From contig CANHJG010000019.1 of NCBI GenBank assembly GCA_947461205.1, forward strand, positions 1-52,939: a stretch of 52,939 nt of DNA, read 5' to 3'. Both the position numbers and the translations under genes were made by a program. Under the pieces are notes generated by a model. The model had not been told where the DNA came from. It saw only the letters and a list, made by a program, of their open reading frames with translations, and ran no database searches. Shown in pieces: positions 49,958 to 52,939 of this stretch. The DNA comes from Opitutia bacterium (lineage in GTDB: Bacteria; Verrucomicrobiota; Verrucomicrobiia; Opitutales; Opitutaceae). The first letter of the stretch is position 1. The number at the start of each line of letters is the position of its first letter.

Positions 49958-50411
49958 TCGTTACAGTTACCGCGACGTGCTGGCGTCGAATCACCCGTGG
50001 GTGGCACCGGGGAATCTGCCCGCGCTGAACGGCAATATCAACGGGGGCCAGACGGCCGGTGCGGCGCGCTTTCGGGGCTATTTCCGGGACTACCTCGGCG
50101 ATGCGAATGGCACGAATGTCGACTACGCGCCGAGCACGTTTGCGTCTGGCCCGGCGACTTATGTGTGGGGCAACGCGGCGACGGAAGTCTTCCAACGTGA
50201 ACCCGCGCGGCTCGACCAGCGGCCGACGCTCGCCAGCGCGGGCGGCGGCAGCAACTCCCAGACCGTGAGCAAAACGACGGGCGGCGTCATCCAAAGCATG
50301 TTTTTTGGCGGCCGCTTGGTCACGACTTTTGGCACCCGCGAAGACACGGTTTACGACCAGCGGGGCACGGAGCCGCGGCGTCTGTTGGCGGACGGCAGCG
50401 ATTTTGACGAC
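49957..50411 (+). pseudogene. TonB-dependent receptor, internal fragment in inverted orientation
   Basis: On the plus strand an open stretch reads YSYRDVLASNHPWVAPGN, GNINGGQTAGAARFRGYFRD, VWGNAATEVFQREPARLDQ and LVTTFGTREDTVYDQRGTE, ending LLADGSDFD. The pattern FGTRED...YDQRGTE...LLADG is a typical middle portion of the same receptor family whose 3' end lies next to it on the other strand. The piece has no start or stop of its own. Inversion is inferred from the opposite orientation and middle-before-end order. Confidence 0.75.
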
Positions 50412-51170
50412 CAGGGTCTCGTCCACGCCCCAACTCGCGGTGCAATGGTCGATCACAATGTGATCGCCGCCGCCGCCGAAGCCGTGCTGCTCCTTCCCTT
50501 TCTCATCGCCCGGCCGGAACCGCAGGTAACGCATGATCACCTGCGAGGTGTCGAAGGTGACCTGATAGGCCTTAATGCAGATGCCGTCGCCCGGCGCCGT
50601 CTGGCCCGCGATCGTGAGAAACGGCTCGCGAATCTTCAGCTCCGACTCGAGCGCGATCGTCCCCGACACGCGAAACACCACCGTGCGCGGCCCCTTCGCC
50701 AGCACCGCCGCCCGAAAACTCCCCGGTCCGGCGTCGTTCAGGTTAGTCGCCTCGAGCACTTTTCCCCCGCGGCCGCCCACCGTGGATTTGCCAAATCCCT
50801 CCACCCCGGGAAACGCCGGCGCGTGGTTCGGTCGCAGATTGCACAGCGTGACCGCCCCCGACCTCCGGTCGTAGCTCACATCGCCCAGCCATCCTTCCGG
50901 CAGAATCACGCGCTCCAACGTGCCCTTGACCGCCTCGACGCCCGGCCCGAAGAAAGAATACACCGACGCCTCGTGCGGCCGAATCCGCCCGCCGAAACGC
51001 ACCTCCAACGCCCCCGCCAACCGCACGCGCCCGCTCGTCACGGGGTTCAATACCTCATGGTCGTTCACTTCGAACACCCTGCCCCCTACTGCGTCCGCCG
51101 CCGATAGAATCATTCCGCCCCCGCCCATCAGCACCGCGCCCAGCGCGCCGACCGCAACCCATTGCCGCAC
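50412..51170 (-). pseudogene. Pectate lyase-like protein, truncated 5' part
   Basis: From a GTG at 51170 the minus strand encodes a signal peptide-like start (VAVGALGAVLMGGGGMILSA), a domain of about 90 residues, then the PL1-type start APAFPGVEGFGKSTVGGRGG and EATNLNDAGPGSFRAAVLAK. VIMRYLRFRPGDEKGKE and GGGDHIVIDHCTASWGVDE are the expected parallel-beta-helix motifs. Homology ends at about residue 250 (VDETLVV), where the sequence switches to antisense TonB-receptor DNA. Perhaps the N-terminal half of a normal enzyme remains; the rest is lost. Confidence 0.75.
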
Positions 51171-51346
51171 CCCAGCCCCCCGACCGGAAACCTTCGCCGC
51201 GAGGGATGGCTCACCGGGGTCATCGGCAGGTCAACGGGGCGCGCACCGGAGCGCACAAGGGGTTAAGCACCCCTCACTCTATCAGGAAACGCCCAATCGC
51301 GCATGAGACCAAGGTCTTAAACCAGGCCCCGCGATCCGCCCTGACC

Positions 51347-52569
51347 TCACCGCAACCGCACCATCAGCCGGTTCCGCCCGATCACGCCGAGCTTCTTGAA
51401 AATCGAGGTGAGCTGCCCCTTCACCGTCTTTACGCTTTTCCTCAGCCGCCGCACGATCTCAGCGTTGCCGAGGCCCTCGCTCACGTGCCGTGCGATCTCG
51501 CGTTCGGCTACCGTCAGCTGACCGAGGAGCGAATGCGCCGGCAGTTGGTCGAGCGCGGGCTTGGCCGCATGATTCTCGAGGTAAACAATAAAACCGGGAT
51601 ACGCGGTCCGCACGTCTTCCTCGACCTGCAGCCGAATCGTCCCCGTGAACCCGGCCTGCGTGGGGTGGCTCACCTTCGTGGCTCCGCCCAGGTGCGGCTG
51701 GCCCATCGAGTGGTGTTAGAGCCACTCGCTCTTCAACGCCGCGCACGCCTGCACCACCTCCGCCGGCGGCGAAAACACGGCCCGAGGCTGATACGCCCGC
51801 GCCTTCGCCGGACCGAAATTCCACCTCGAACATTGCTCCAGTCCGGCCTGGTTCACATCGAGCGACGTCATCTCCCCGTTGAGAAAAAGCAGCGCAAACG
51901 GCAGGTGATGGTTGAACGCCTCCAGCCAGCGGCGCCGCGCCCGCTCCTCCTCGTAGGCGAGCAGCCGGTTGAGCACCGTCTCGATGTGCGGATGCACCGC
52001 CTCGAGCCACGCGACCTCCTGCGCCGTAAAATCGCCCTGCTGCGCCGTGCGCCGGATCGCGATCTGCGAGCCCACGTGCTCGCCGCGCCAGTAGAGCGCG
52101 ACCGCCAGATGGTGCCAGCCAAACGGTACGAGAAATTCGTTGAAGAAGGCCGAGCGCCGCAACTCGCTCCGGTCCGGCACCACGTCCGACAACCGGTAGA
52201 TTTTAATTTTCTTCGGCTGCGCGAGCACGAACCGCGGCGTCATGTCCACCGCCGCCGGTTTTTAAACCACTTCGTCGGCCCCTGGGCGTTGGGCGTCGCG
52301 AGGATCTCCGGCGCCTGCCACGAGGTCTCGAAATCGAGGACGTTGAGCTAGACGATCAGCGCGTCGGGCGGAACCGTCGCACCCAGCAACGCCTGCAACG
52401 CCGTCCAAAACTGCGGGATGTCGTTCGCCGCGTGCAACCGCAACAACGGCGCGTCGATACCTGGATAACCGTGCAGCAGCCCCGCATTGCGACCGCGCTC
52501 ACCTCGCGCCACCACGGGCCGAGGCACGCGCGCCGGACCCGTGCCCGAGGGAGGAAAGGAGTTTTTCAT
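51347..52569 (-). pseudogene. LuxR-type transcriptional regulator, disrupted
   Basis: The reading order on the minus strand is MKNSFPPSGTG (start 52569), then DIPQFWTALQALLGA, a TAG at 52348-52350, LNVLDFETSWQAPEILATPN, and a frameshift near 52260. Then come PRFVLAQPKKIKIYRLSD, GDFTAQEVAWLEAVHPHIET, a TAA at 51716-51718, and a C-terminal HTH (LTVAEREIARHVSEGLGNAE, then RKSVKTVKGQLTSIFKKLGV). The last part is a canonical LuxR/GerE helix-turn-helix. The frameshift is at a run of five A, where six would restore the frame. The central part is GAF/PAS-like. It is a broken regulator; its partner system is not evident. Confidence 0.82.
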
Positions 52570-52705
52570 CGCCGAGCGGTCGTTGTCGGCCAATCCGATC
52601 CCGCGCACAACTCCGCAGCACGTCGCCCATTCAGTGGGTGCGCTTTTTTGCCGGCACAGCGCGGTCGGCATTGCAGCGTGCGTCGTAGGCGGCTACCACC
52701 CGCCC

Positions 52706-52939
52706 ATGCATGCCCTCCTCGCCGACGCCGCGACCCGCGCCAGCCGCTACCTCGCCGACATTGAAACCCGCCCCGTGGCCCCGGCTCCCGCGGCGCTCGC
52801 CGCACTCGAGGGCTTCAACACCCCGCTCCCCGAAAACCCCGCCGCCCCCGCCGAAACCCTTCGCCTCCTCGACGAACTGGGCTCGCCCGCCACCATGGGC
52901 ATGGCCGGCCCGCGCTTTTTCGGCTTCGTGATCGGCGGC
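52706..52939 (+). CDS. Pyridoxal-dependent decarboxylase family protein (N-terminal part, cut by window end)
   Basis: The 78 visible residues read MHALLADAATRASRYLADIE, PAPAALAALEGFNTPLPENP and LDELGSPATMGMAGPRFFGF, the N-terminal dimerisation arm and start of the fold of group II PLP decarboxylases or related aminotransferases (glutamate/tyrosine/aromatic amino acid decarboxylase class; the 'GPRFFGFV' step is characteristic). The PLP lysine lies outside the window. It diverges from the luxR pseudogene with about 136 bases between starts. Confidence 0.8.
   Translation, partial: MHALLADAATRASRYLADIETRPVAPAPAALAALEGFNTPLPENPAAPAETLRLLDELGSPATMGMAGPRFFGFVIGG

Noticed and set aside
1-52939. CRISPR arrays, tRNA or rRNA genes, and full insertion sequences
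   Set aside because: No regularly spaced repeats, no cloverleaf or rRNA signature and no transposase were seen.

Overview
This GC-rich window (roughly two thirds G+C by eye) looks like chromosomal DNA of a Verrucomicrobiota bacterium, most likely Opitutaceae. The reasons are a divergent FtsZ/FtsA/FtsQ set in a complete-looking dcw cluster, a meso-DAP type MurE (DNPR motif), Tat-exported Gfo/Idh oxidoreductases beside discoidin-like and DoxX-like genes, Opitutaceae-style TonB receptor and pectate-lyase pieces, and a 23S-rRNA-IVS type four-helix-bundle gene. This placement is inferred from gene content; no marker RNA gene is present.

Layout. 1-3.36 kb (minus): a broken EF-hand-like secreted protein, a HupE/UreJ-type membrane protein, a stretch without a recognisable gene, and a DUF4198 secreted protein coupled to prmA (3.35-4.25 kb). 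4.25-5.26 kb is degenerate and holds a plus-strand remnant of a TIR-type domain. 5.38-6.46 kb (minus): purN and rfaE2 with a clear terminator. 6.58-10.81 kb (plus): a xylF-xylG-xylH type sugar ABC operon interrupted by a four-helix-bundle gene that lies between inverted CCTTGG repeats. 10.84-14.43 kb (minus): manA, an AsmA-like protein, grpE, dnaJ. 14.5-18 kb (plus): ftsK and a RodZ-like gene. 18-20.1 kb (minus): nfeD, floA and an unknown membrane protein. 20.3-23.05 kb (plus): aldose epimerase, tatA, an ENPP-type phosphodiesterase.

23.57-40.61 kb (minus) is one long dcw operon: mraZ, small ORF, rsmH, ftsL-like, ftsI, murE, murF, mraY, LysM protein, ftsW, murG, murB, ddl, ftsQ, ftsA, ftsZ. 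Most genes overlap or nearly touch. murC and murD are absent from it. The mraZ upstream region carries three TGGGG repeats fitting MraZ autoregulation. Together these genes make lipid II, assemble septal peptidoglycan and build the division ring.

41.2-43.8 kb (plus): DoxX-like, Gfo/Idh and discoidin-like genes ending in a strong terminator. 43.9-46 kb (plus): an Agl23-type glycosyltransferase and a GT2 glycosyltransferase, then a terminator and apbE. From 47 kb the DNA decays: a gltD pseudogene with frameshifts and two stops at expected Gln codons; intact DUF971 and hisI genes separated by a REP-like double hairpin; a mosaic in which a pectate-lyase 5' part, an inverted internal TonB-receptor piece and a TonB-receptor 3' end are joined; and a LuxR-type regulator broken by two stops and a homopolymer slip. 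The window ends inside an intact PLP-dependent decarboxylase gene.

Most noteworthy: the repeat-bounded four-helix-bundle cassette inside the xylose operon, the inverted TonB/pectate-lyase mosaic, the TIR remnant, the REP-like element with compensatory arm changes, and a palindrome shared by two distant sites.
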